Source: Pararobbsia alpina
GTDB taxonomy: Bacteria > Pseudomonadota > Gammaproteobacteria > Burkholderiales > Burkholderiaceae
NCBI RefSeq assembly: GCF_902859895.1
Contig: NZ_CADIKM010000017.1
Span: 38,593-102,592 of the forward strand
DNA length: 64,000 nucleotides
Direction: 5' to 3'
The position numbers were made by a program, and so were the translations under genes. Positions 54,817-62,884 of the stretch are shown piece after piece; within the stretch, counting starts at the first letter, position 1; each line of letters starts with the position of its first letter. The notes under the pieces were generated by a model. The model was not told where the DNA came from, did no database searches, and was given only the letters and a program-made list of their open reading frames with translations.

Positions 54817-56316
54817 ATGACCCCGACACGCGTCATCAGCGGCCAGGCGGCAAGAGCCGTACTGGCTCGCTCGTTCGCGCAAAGTGTGCAGGCGATAGGC
54901 TTGTCGCTCGGGCCGGCGCGGCGCGGGATCGTCTATGACCTCCCCTCGGGCCGGCCCGGCATGGCGCAGGGCGGCTTCTCCATCGCCCGGCAGACATCCG
55001 CGGAAAGCGGGCCGTGGTCGGTCGCACCCCGCATCCTCAAGGAAACGTTGTGGGAAGCGCAGCGCGATCTCGGCGATGGCACGACACGGCTTGCCTGCAT
55101 GGCCGAGGCGATCTATTCGGCGGCCGTGCTCAGCGTGGCGCAAGGCGTGGCGCCGGGTGCCCTCGCGGCCGCGATCCTGCAACTCGCGGGCAGGCTCAGC
55201 GATCTGCTCGGAGACCAGCGTTGCGAGGCGCCCGCTCGCGAGGCGATTGCGCTGGCCGCCTGTGGCGACGCGGAACTCGCGCGCGCACTCGCGACGCTGG
55301 CGAACGAGGTCGTGGAAGACGGTGCAATCGATGTCTGCGAGAGCCCGCAACCGGGCCTTGAACTCGAGCAGCAGCCGGGTTTCAGTCTTGATGTGCAACC
55401 GTTGCTGGCGGGTCTGGCGAGCAACGAACAGGGCCTGCGCCAGGAACTCGACACCGTCCATGTGCTCGTGGCCAATGAAATCATCTCGGACTTCGGGCCG
55501 CTCGCAAGAATTCTCGAAGGTTTTACGGCACGCCATAAATCGCTCGTCGTGGTGGCGCGCGGGATCGAAGGCATCGCACTCGATACGCTCGCGGCCAATC
55601 GCAAGGGGCTCGGCCTGCATGTGCTCGGTTTGATTCCCGCGGATGTCGGCGTGCGGGCCGCTGGCGTGCTCGAGGACCTGGCGATCGCGACCGGTGCCAC
55701 CCTGATCGCCGAAGAGACCGGGCAATCGCTCGCCGGCATGCGGCCGTCGATGCTCGGCCGTGCCGGGCGTTTGATCGTTGCCGGCAAGCGGGCGGTATTC
55801 ACAAGCCCGGCGGGCGATCCGCAGACCGTGGCGCAGCAGCGCCGCCGCCTCTTGATCGAGGCGGATGCGCAACGCCATCTCGAGTATGACCGCAGTCACC
55901 TCGAGCGCCGTGCTTCGCGCCTCGGCGGGAACTGGGGAGAGCTTCGAATCGGTGGCCGCACGGATTGGGAGACCAGCTTGCGTGTCGAGGGCGGCCGCGC
56001 CGCCTTTGCGGCACTGCGTGCCGCCGCGGCCAGCGGCGTGGTGCGCGGTGGGGGCGCGGCGTTATGCGAGGTCGCGGCCGAACTCGAGAAGCATGTGCCG
56101 GAACTGACGCCGCAGCTTCAGCGCGCCGCGGTCCAGGCTGTCGCATCGGGTTGCCGCGCGGTCAGCCGCCGGCTCGCGCGCAATGCCGGCGTCGAACCGG
56201 GGGCGCTGATCGTGCCCGCCCATATCGTTGATCCCCTGTCGACCACGCAGACCATCGTGCGCCGTGCGTTGTCGGTGGCGGCGACCATGCTGACGATCGA
56301 GGTACTAGTATGTTGA
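54817..56316 (+). CDS. Highly divergent GroEL-like chaperonin paralogue
   Basis: The 499-residue protein follows GroEL along its whole length: LSLGPARRGIVYD (GroEL LGPKGRNVV), DLGDGTTRLACMAEAIY (GDGTTTATVLAQAI), RGIEGIALDTLAANR, LEDLAIATGATLIAEETGQ, YDRSHLERRASRLGG, ASGVVRGGGAALCEV and VDPLSTTQTIVRRALSVAA. Asp87 is kept, but the GroEL Asp52 site reads Gly52 and the Asp398 site reads Ala395, and Thr91 is Arg. The Gly-Met tail is missing; the protein ends at EVLVC. No groES is nearby. It lies 17 bases after pxpA with CGGAG before the ATG. ATP hydrolysis should be weak or absent; its client is probably a product of this operon. Confidence 0.88.
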   Translation: MTPTRVISGQAARAVLARSFAQSVQAIGLSLGPARRGIVYDLPSGRPGMAQGGFSIARQTSAESGPWSVAPRILKETLWEAQRDLGDGTTRLACMAEAIYSAAVLSVAQGVAPGALAAAILQLAGRLSDLLGDQRCEAPAREAIALAACGDAELARALATLANEVVEDGAIDVCESPQPGLELEQQPGFSLDVQPLLAGLASNEQGLRQELDTVHVLVANEIISDFGPLARILEGFTARHKSLVVVARGIEGIALDTLAANRKGLGLHVLGLIPADVGVRAAGVLEDLAIATGATLIAEETGQSLAGMRPSMLGRAGRLIVAGKRAVFTSPAGDPQTVAQQRRRLLIEADAQRHLEYDRSHLERRASRLGGNWGELRIGGRTDWETSLRVEGGRAAFAALRAAAASGVVRGGGAALCEVAAELEKHVPELTPQLQRAAVQAVASGCRAVSRRLARNAGVEPGALIVPAHIVDPLSTTQTIVRRALSVAATMLTIEVLVC

Positions 56317-56392
56317 TGAGGTTCATTCGCGGCTGCCGTTGCTGCTTGCGCGACCGCACATCCGGTTTTTCAGTAAAGGGCGGTACTGCGTC

Positions 56393-57580
56393 ATGACAAC
56401 GATGAAACGTATGCTCTGGTCCTCGGCACGGCCGCAGGCATCCGACCTGGCGATCCCTGCTGGTGCGATGTCGGACGCGCTCATGCAGGCTCGCAGCCCG
56501 GCTGATCTGATTCTCGAGGCCACCGATGTGGTCCATGCCTACGGACACGTGACGGCGCTCGATCACGTGTCGCTGCATGCAAGGCGTGGCGAGTTCCTGA
56601 CCATTCTCGGCGAGAGTGGCTCAGGAAAGACCACCATGCTGCGCGTGATCTCCGGCCTCGAGCAGCCCGTCTCCGCGAAACGTCTTGCGATCGACGGCGT
56701 CGATGTCACGGGGATGCCTGCCGCCCAGCGCAATTGCACGACCGTATTCCAGAGCTATGCGTTGTTCCCGCATATGTCGGTCGAGGAAAACGTCGCCTAT
56801 GGCCTCAAGCTGCGCAAGGTGGCGCACGACGAATGCCGCGAGCGTACACGTCAGGCGCTTGCCCTGGTCAGGCTCGGCGAGAAGGGGGGGCGCCGCATCG
56901 GGCAACTGTCGGGCGGCGAGCGTCAGCGTGTCGCGCTGGCGCGCGCATTGGTCACGCGGCCGGCGATCCTGCTGCTCGACGAACCGCTCGGGGCGCTCGA
57001 CGAACGCCTGCGCTTCGACATGCAGGCCGAGCTGGTCGAGATCCATCGCACGCTTGGCATGACCTTCATCTACATCACGCACAGCCAGGAAGAAGCGCTG
57101 ACGATGAGCGACCGGATCGTGCTGATGCGTCGTGGGCGCATCGAGCAGAGCGGCGGCCCCGAGCAGCTGTTCGATCGTCCGGTCAGCCGGTTCGCCGCGG
57201 AATTCATGGGTTTCGAGAATGTGCTGCCTTGCACGGTGATCGCGCGTGTGACGGCCGAGACGATCGAGGTCGAGGCGGCGGGCACCCATCTGCGCGGACA
57301 CTGCCCGGCCGATGCCGCGCTCAAGCCTGGCGACAGTGCACTGATCGCGGTACGTGCGGAACGTCTCGCGCCGATCGTGCAGGGCAACGGGCAGGGGGCC
57401 GGGCTCAATGTGCTGCCGTGCCGCCCGCTCGGCCAGCTCTATCGCGGCAAATACACCGACCAGAGCGCAGAGATCGCCGGGGGTGTGCTGAAGATCCGTA
57501 CCTGGGACCAGAATGCCATGCGAGAGACATTCGATGCGGTCGCATGCAGACCGCAGGACTGCGTCGTACTTCCGAACTAA
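56393..57580 (+). CDS. PotA-type ABC transporter ATP-binding protein
   Basis: The 395-residue protein has Walker A LTILGESGSGKTTMLRVI, Q-loop TTVFQSYALFPHMSV, signature LSGGERQRVALARAL and Walker B ILLLDEPLGALDERL, then a C-terminal TOBE domain. It belongs to the spermidine/putrescine-type importers. The start is uncertain: ATG 56393 has AAAGGG upstream but at wide spacing; ATG 56468 would remove 25 residues that show no similarity. Confidence 0.9.
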   Translation: MTTMKRMLWSSARPQASDLAIPAGAMSDALMQARSPADLILEATDVVHAYGHVTALDHVSLHARRGEFLTILGESGSGKTTMLRVISGLEQPVSAKRLAIDGVDVTGMPAAQRNCTTVFQSYALFPHMSVEENVAYGLKLRKVAHDECRERTRQALALVRLGEKGGRRIGQLSGGERQRVALARALVTRPAILLLDEPLGALDERLRFDMQAELVEIHRTLGMTFIYITHSQEEALTMSDRIVLMRRGRIEQSGGPEQLFDRPVSRFAAEFMGFENVLPCTVIARVTAETIEVEAAGTHLRGHCPADAALKPGDSALIAVRAERLAPIVQGNGQGAGLNVLPCRPLGQLYRGKYTDQSAEIAGGVLKIRTWDQNAMRETFDAVACRPQDCVVLPN

Positions 57581-57609
57581 TTGTTTTCCTATCCAAGAGG
57601 CCGCTTATC

Positions 57610-58815
57610 ATGAAAGACCGGTTTTCGACGACTACCCAGTTCGACCTGTCCCGCAGGGATCTTCTCAAGGGCGCCGGCGCGACCGGCGCACTTGCGCTGC
57701 TCGGTTCCCTCGGCCTCACGCGTATGGCATCGGCCGCCGCATCCCAGACGGTACGCGCCTATGGCGTGACCACGGCCCAACTCAAGGATTGGTCGCTGTT
57801 CACGAAGTCGACCGGCCTCAAGATGGAGTACACCGGGTCCAACAACGACGTCGGCGTGTTCATGCGCGACGTGCTGGCCTCGCAGATGGGCAACAAGGCA
57901 GACGTCTTCATCTTCGAGGGTGGCACGCAGAACCTGCTCGGGCCGCAGGGCGCCTATCTCGTGATCGACGAAAAGCAGCCGGAGCTCAAGCTCTGGTCGC
58001 GCACGTCCGACGTCTGGAAACGGTCGGCCACGGTAAAGGGATCCGACGGCAAGCAATATGGCGTGCCGGTGATCGGCAACGCGGACAGCTTCGGCTATGC
58101 GCCGGGCAAGCTCGGCGTGAAGGCCGATGGCAGCGAGGACATCTCCTGGAAGGCGTTGTTCGAGGACGAGCACACCCGCGGCCGGGCCGCCTATGACAAG
58201 ACCTGGAATTATTCGATCGGCGTGGCGGCGCTTTACCTCAATGCATCGGGCCGGACGAAGGTTCAGAATCCCGCCGATCCGACGGCCGCCGAAGCGAAGC
58301 AGATCGTCGACTTCCTCGTCGCGCGCAAAAAGGCGGGTCAATTCCGCACGCTCGTGTCCTCGTTCGAGGAGCAGATCCAGTTGCTGAGCAATCGCGACGT
58401 GGACATCCTGAACTGCTGGGAGCCGGCGGTTCGCGAGGCGAACCTGAAGCTCGGCGAAGGGACCGTGCGGTATGCCTATACCGTCGAGGGCTACTACAAG
58501 TGGGGCCACGGCGCGTACATCGCCAGTCAGGCTAAAGACCGGGGCAATCTCGACAATATCTACAAGCTGCTCAACTATTTCCTCGACGGCGAATACCGCG
58601 CGTACCAGGCGAAGGACCGTGGCTATGCGGGCCCGAACATGGACCTTGCGGTCGAGTATGCGAACAAGCACGGCTGGTCCGCCGCGGATATCGAAGGCCT
58701 CAAGGCGACTCAGGCCAAGGTCGACCGCAAGTTTGCCAAGCCGTTTGTGAGCACCACGACGCCGGCCAACTCGGATGCGATCGAAGAGGAATGGCAGCGC
58801 TTCCTGAACGCGTGA
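57610..58815 (+). CDS. PotD-type ABC transporter substrate-binding protein with Tat signal
   Basis: The 401-residue protein has a twin-arginine signal (SRRDLLKGAGATGALALLG, cleavage near ASAAA) and a class II binding-protein fold (VRAYGVTTAQLKDW, KADVFIFEGGTQNLL, YGVPVIGNADSFGYAPGKLG, DILNCWEPAVREANLKLGEG). It resembles polyamine and related binders; its ligand is not known. A far longer upstream frame is an ATPase-gene shadow. Confidence 0.9.
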   Translation: MKDRFSTTTQFDLSRRDLLKGAGATGALALLGSLGLTRMASAAASQTVRAYGVTTAQLKDWSLFTKSTGLKMEYTGSNNDVGVFMRDVLASQMGNKADVFIFEGGTQNLLGPQGAYLVIDEKQPELKLWSRTSDVWKRSATVKGSDGKQYGVPVIGNADSFGYAPGKLGVKADGSEDISWKALFEDEHTRGRAAYDKTWNYSIGVAALYLNASGRTKVQNPADPTAAEAKQIVDFLVARKKAGQFRTLVSSFEEQIQLLSNRDVDILNCWEPAVREANLKLGEGTVRYAYTVEGYYKWGHGAYIASQAKDRGNLDNIYKLLNYFLDGEYRAYQAKDRGYAGPNMDLAVEYANKHGWSAADIEGLKATQAKVDRKFAKPFVSTTTPANSDAIEEEWQRFLNA

Positions 58816-58861
58816 TGCGGGCTGGAAGGCTGTATTGAGACCCAGGGCGAAGGAGTCCCCG

Positions 58862-59785
58862 ATGAACGCCACGACGACTGGCATGCAAGGCACGAAAGCG
58901 GGGAAGACCCTGCGCACGCCGCTCGGCCGCAGCCCCTGGCTGCTGCCGGGGTTTCTCGCGGTATGGGGGTTTGCGGTGATCGTGCCGCTACTGGTGCTGC
59001 TCGCGTACAGCTTCTTCGAAAGCCGCAATTTCTCGATGATCTATCGTCCGTCGCTGAAGACGTGGATGGACCTGTTTTCGTCGGGACGTTTCGAGGTCAC
59101 GGTTCGCACGCTGCGCATCGCGCTGACCGTGACCTTGATCGAGCTTGCGGTGGGTTTTCCGTTTGCGCTATGGCTTGCCAAGGGCAACTGCAGCAAGACC
59201 ACGCGCGCGGTGGTTTTGGCGATGCTGACCATTCCCTTCTTCCTCGACCTGTCGTCGCGGATCATCGTCTGGCGCGGCATCCTCGATGCGAACGGCCTCA
59301 TCAACTATCTGCTGCTGCACGCGCATCTGATCGAGTCGCGCTGGACCTGGATGCTCTATACCGAATGGTCGGTTCACTTCGGCATGGTGGTGACCTACTT
59401 CCCGATGATGGTGCTGCCGATCTACATGGCCATCAACGTGATCGACGATACCTTGATCGCGGCCGCGTCCGACCTCGGGGCCAGCCGAGCCCGCGTGCTG
59501 GTCGACGTGATCGTGCCGCTCTCGATGCCGGGTGTGCTCGCGGGCGTGGTATTCACGCTCGGGCCGGCGCTTGCCTCTTGGGTTGAGCCGAACATGCTCG
59601 GCGGGGGCTTCGTCAACATGCTGAGCAATTCGGTCGATAGCGCCTACGGGTCGCTTCGCTATCCCGTGGTCGCCGCGTTGTCGAGTTTCGTCGTCTTGAT
59701 GGTCGGTTTCATCCTGGTGGTGCTGATGCTCGTGACACGCCGTATCGCCGACATCGGCACCGCATTCCGGAGTCTGCAAAATTGA
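58862..59785 (+). CDS. PotB-type ABC transporter permease
   Basis: The 307-residue protein has six membrane helices and the permease EAA-like loop NVIDDTLIAAASDLGASRAR. GAAGGAG precedes ATG 58862. It belongs to the polyamine/opine/Fe3+ permease group. Confidence 0.92.
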   Translation: MNATTTGMQGTKAGKTLRTPLGRSPWLLPGFLAVWGFAVIVPLLVLLAYSFFESRNFSMIYRPSLKTWMDLFSSGRFEVTVRTLRIALTVTLIELAVGFPFALWLAKGNCSKTTRAVVLAMLTIPFFLDLSSRIIVWRGILDANGLINYLLLHAHLIESRWTWMLYTEWSVHFGMVVTYFPMMVLPIYMAINVIDDTLIAAASDLGASRARVLVDVIVPLSMPGVLAGVVFTLGPALASWVEPNMLGGGFVNMLSNSVDSAYGSLRYPVVAALSSFVVLMVGFILVVLMLVTRRIADIGTAFRSLQN

Positions 59786-60636
59786 ATGCTTCCTCCCTGC
59801 GCATCGCGCACATGCAGCGTCCCGACGCCCCGCCGGCCGGCTCGTGGAGCTATTGGCGCGGCTGGCCCGCCATGGCCAAGTGGGGCGGCTTCATCCTGCT
59901 CGGACTGATCTATTTCCCGCTGCTGTGGCTCGCGGTCATGTCGGTCAGCGAACAGCCGCTGTCGGGGTTGCCGTTTCCACTCACCGGCGCGCACTACGCG
60001 GCCTTGTTCGATCAACCTGACTGGCTCGGACCGTTCGGTATCAGCATCCTGATTGCACTCGGTGTCGGTGCGGTCACCGCATGCAGCGCGACACTCGTCG
60101 GCCGTGCGCTGCCGCACTCGCGCCGCGCCGGTTCGCTGGTGCTGCTGACGATGTTGCCGCTGTTCATCCCCGGCATGTCGATGGGCGCGGCCGAGTTCAT
60201 CTTTCTGCGGCCGATGCTCGGTTTGACCCTCGGCTTCTGGTCGATCTTCATCGGCCATGTGATCTGGGCGTTTCCGTTCTCACTGCTGATCGTGCTGGTG
60301 CTCACCACACGCTTCGACCAGCGCCTCATCGAAGCGGCGGCGGATCTCGGCGCCTCGGGCTGGCGGGTCTTCTGGGACATCGAGATGCCCATCCTGCGGC
60401 CGGGCATCGTCGGCGCAGGCATCTTCGGTTTCCTGCTGTCGTTCAACGAGGTGCAGCGTTCCGTGTTCCTGCGCGGGACATCGACCACGATGCCGATCTG
60501 GAATTGGACCATGGCGTCGTCGCAGCAATCGCAGGTGCCGATCATCTTCTCGCTCGAAACCATCGTACTCGCCGTCGTGCTGCCGTTGCTGGCCGGTTTG
60601 TTCTGGCTGCTGTTCGTGCGGATGGATAAAAACTGA
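59782..60636 (+). CDS. PotC-type ABC transporter permease
   Basis: The 284-residue protein has six helices and the EAA loop RLIEAAADLGASGWRVFW. The likely start is TTG 59782, overlapping the previous stop (TTGA) with GGAG nine bases upstream; ATG 59812 is an alternative without a visible ribosome binding site. Confidence 0.9.
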   Translation: MNASSLRIAHMQRPDAPPAGSWSYWRGWPAMAKWGGFILLGLIYFPLLWLAVMSVSEQPLSGLPFPLTGAHYAALFDQPDWLGPFGISILIALGVGAVTACSATLVGRALPHSRRAGSLVLLTMLPLFIPGMSMGAAEFIFLRPMLGLTLGFWSIFIGHVIWAFPFSLLIVLVLTTRFDQRLIEAAADLGASGWRVFWDIEMPILRPGIVGAGIFGFLLSFNEVQRSVFLRGTSTTMPIWNWTMASSQQSQVPIIFSLETIVLAVVLPLLAGLFWLLFVRMDKN

Positions 60637-60678
60637 TCGCGTCGCCTGGACCGATCGAATGTCCCGGAGCTTGTCCGA

Positions 60679-61539
60679 ATGATTTACTCAACACCTTGTT
60701 TCATGTCGGGGGGCGACCGCTTTGTCGAGGTCGAACTCGGCGATGAGATGAGCTTCGATCTCAACGTCCGCGTCCACGAGCTGGCGGCCGCCATTCGCGA
60801 GGCGCGTCTCGAAGGCGTGGTGGAGCTCGTGCCCGAGCTCGCTTCACTGCTGGTGTCGTACGATCCCGATCGTATCGCCTATGTCGATGTCATCAAGGAA
60901 ATCGGCAGCCTGTATGTGCAGATGGTGTCGGGTCATGACCGCGATATGGACAGCCGGCTGTTTCATGTGCCGGTGATGTATTTCGATCCATGGACGCAGG
61001 AGTGTATCGACGACTACCGCAAGACCGCGCCCGACAAGGTGCCTGATCCCGAACTGCTCTGCGAAGCCAACGGCCTCTCGGGACGCGCGGAATTGCAGCG
61101 CGTGCATTCGGGCACGGAGTATTGGGTTGCCGCGCTGGGGTTCTGGCCGGGCCTATGTTCGCTGATGCCGCTCGACCCGCGCGCGACCCTGACGGCGCCG
61201 AAATACAACCCGCCCCGGAGCTGGACGCCGAAAGGCGCGATTGGCCTTGGCGGCGGGCTCACATGCGTGTATCCGGATCGGACACCCGGCGGCTACCAGT
61301 TGTTCGGGCGCACGCCGATGCCGATCTGGGATCGTGATCAGCGCTTGCGCGCGTTCAAGGACAGCCTGGCCTTGTTTCGACCCGGCGACCGCGTGCGGTT
61401 CGTGCCGATCGAGCGCGAAGAGTGGGACTACGTTGAAGCGAAGGTCGCCGACGGCAGCTACGCGCATCCGATGGTCGAATACCAGACATTCTCTGTATCG
61501 AAGTATCGCGCGTGGATTGCCGACATCGCGCAGGAGTGA
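60679..61539 (+). CDS. pxpB: 5-oxoprolinase subunit B family protein (carboxyltransferase-like domain 1)
   Basis: The 286-residue protein has the AHS1/KipI-type features FMSGGDRFVEVELGDEMSFD, FHVPVMYFDPWTQECIDDY, AALGFWPGLCSLMPLDPRAT and GAIGLGGGLTCVYPDRTPGG. PxpB and PxpC form a complex that acts with PxpA. CGGAG precedes ATG 60679. Some relatives belong to urea or allophanate metabolism, so the substrate is not certain. Confidence 0.9.
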   Translation: MIYSTPCFMSGGDRFVEVELGDEMSFDLNVRVHELAAAIREARLEGVVELVPELASLLVSYDPDRIAYVDVIKEIGSLYVQMVSGHDRDMDSRLFHVPVMYFDPWTQECIDDYRKTAPDKVPDPELLCEANGLSGRAELQRVHSGTEYWVAALGFWPGLCSLMPLDPRATLTAPKYNPPRSWTPKGAIGLGGGLTCVYPDRTPGGYQLFGRTPMPIWDRDQRLRAFKDSLALFRPGDRVRFVPIEREEWDYVEAKVADGSYAHPMVEYQTFSVSKYRAWIADIAQE

Positions 61540-61542
61540 GTC

Positions 61543-62517
61543 ATGATCGAAGTGTTGAAACACGGCCTCGAGACGTCGGTGCAGGAGATGCCGGGGCGGA
61601 TCGGCTACTGGGAGCAGGGCTTTCCGCCGTCGGGTCCGGCGGATGACTGGTCCTTCAGGCTGGCCAACCTGCTGGTGGGGAACGCACCGGAAACGGCGGC
61701 ACTCGAATCGCAGTTCCTCGGGCCGACATTGCGCTTTGGGCGTGATGCCTGCGTGGCCGTGACGGGAGCCGACATCGCGCTCAGTCTCGATGGCGTGGCC
61801 GTGCCGCTGTGGCACACGCTGACCGTGCGAGCGGGGCAGGTGCTCGCATGCGGCGCCGCACGGACCGGCGCGAGATCGTACATTGCCGTTTCCGGTGGCA
61901 TCGATACGGAGGCGGTGCTGGGTTCGCGTGCGACGTTTCATATGGCAGGTATCGGCGGCCTGGGCAGTGGTGCGGTGAAGTCAGGGCAGTCGTTGCCGCT
62001 CGGGCCGGCCGGCGATGCGGTGCAGTTGCGCTGCGTGCGCGACGACGCCCGGCCGCCGATCGGCGATGCGAGCCTCGAGGTTGCCGCCATGCTCGGGCCG
62101 AATGATTCATGGCTCGACGCGAAAGCGATCGAGACATTCTTCAGCAGCGAATGGGTGGTGCAGGCACGCAGCAACCGCACGGGGATTCGCCTGACCGGCC
62201 CGGAATTCAGCTTCGCCGCGCGGGCTTATGACAAGCGGCCTGAACATGGCAGCGATCCGTCGAACATTCTCGATCATGGCTACCCGATTGGCGCGATCAG
62301 CGTCGCGGGGCAGACGCCCATCGTGCTGCTGAACGATTCACCGAGCACCGGCGGATTCATCAATCCGTTCACGGTGCCCAGCGGCGCGCTTTGGCGGCTG
62401 GGTCAGGCACGTCCTGGCGAGAAGCTCCGCTTCAGACAGGTGAGCATGGATGAGGCGCATATCTTGCGCGCCTATGTCGAGGGGCTTTGCACGGCGGCGT
62501 CGCTGGCGGATTTGTAG
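61543..62517 (+). CDS. pxpC: 5-oxoprolinase subunit C family protein (carboxyltransferase-like domain 2)
   Basis: The 324-residue protein has the AHS2/KipA pattern EMPGRIGYWEQGFPPSGPAD, VAVTGADIALSLDG, ARSYIAVSGGIDTEAVLGSR, SNRTGIRLTGPEF and LLNDSPSTGGFINPFTVPSG. It lies three bases after pxpB. It is the last gene of the operon. A decayed transposon end follows. Confidence 0.92.
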   Translation: MIEVLKHGLETSVQEMPGRIGYWEQGFPPSGPADDWSFRLANLLVGNAPETAALESQFLGPTLRFGRDACVAVTGADIALSLDGVAVPLWHTLTVRAGQVLACGAARTGARSYIAVSGGIDTEAVLGSRATFHMAGIGGLGSGAVKSGQSLPLGPAGDAVQLRCVRDDARPPIGDASLEVAAMLGPNDSWLDAKAIETFFSSEWVVQARSNRTGIRLTGPEFSFAARAYDKRPEHGSDPSNILDHGYPIGAISVAGQTPIVLLNDSPSTGGFINPFTVPSGALWRLGQARPGEKLRFRQVSMDEAHILRAYVEGLCTAASLADL

Positions 62518-62531
62518 TCCGGGTAAATATT

Positions 62532-62700
62532 GTCATCTCCCCGCCCCCTAAAGAACGGGAATTCCTACGGTGCTCAGGCCGCCGTGGCCTGAGTTACTTC
62601 GGCGGGTTCCTGCTTCGTCGAGTGGCCCGACTGCGCCTGCTCTCCACAGGCTAGGGCTGTCCGCGCTCTGCGTGCCCGCCGACACCTGCCGCATCTTCTC
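62532..62700 (-). mobile_element. IS200/IS605 remnant: tnpB 3' end and hairpin terminus
   Basis: On the minus strand a frame ending at 62574 reads ALACGEQAQSGHSTKQEPAE-VTQATAA, like the variable C-terminus of Burkholderia TnpB proteins. After its stop comes GGAATTCCCGTTCTTTAGGGGG-CGGGGA, the hairpin typical of the element's right end, where the guide RNA scaffold ends. The rest of tnpB is missing or decayed. The hyphens mark where the strings are split. Confidence 0.6.
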
Positions 62701-62884
62701 GACGGTGCGCCACTACGCGACCGTCAACTTCCTACCCCAAATGTAGGAGGTTGACCCATCCCATCCTCCGTCGCTCCTCTGCAGAATCCAGAAACGGGTC
62801 AATCTCAAACGCCCCGATCTTTACCGAAGATAGAGCATGACCTCCAGCGCGGTTCGCGCTGGCTGCCCCCTGGACGGAGGTCAT
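62701..62884. other. Short upstream region of the multicopper oxidase
   Basis: No gene. It contains the inverted repeats at 62837-62884, listed separately. A 415-residue minus-strand frame over this region and the oxidase gene is a shadow. Confidence 0.55.
62837..62884 (+). promoter_or_regulatory. Hairpin that covers the oxidase ribosome binding site
   Basis: ATGACCTCC (62837-62845) pairs exactly with GGAGGTCAT (62876-62884), which holds the Shine-Dalgarno GGAGG and ends at the start codon. An inner perfect hairpin CCAGCGCG-GTT-CGCGCTGG lies at 62844-62862 and competes for two of the same bases. Confidence 0.65.

Noticed and set aside
54817..56316. Housekeeping groEL
   Set aside because: No groES is upstream, catalytic residues and the Gly-Met tail are missing, and the similarity to GroEL is low, so it is a specialised paralogue.
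56734..57609. Extension of the binding-protein frame upstream to 56734
   Set aside because: The extension overlaps the ATPase gene and is Arg/Ala-rich; the Tat signal at 57610 sets the true start.
57589..59028. 479-residue minus-strand frame over the PotD/PotB genes
   Set aside because: Crosses two well-supported genes on the other strand and shows no motif.
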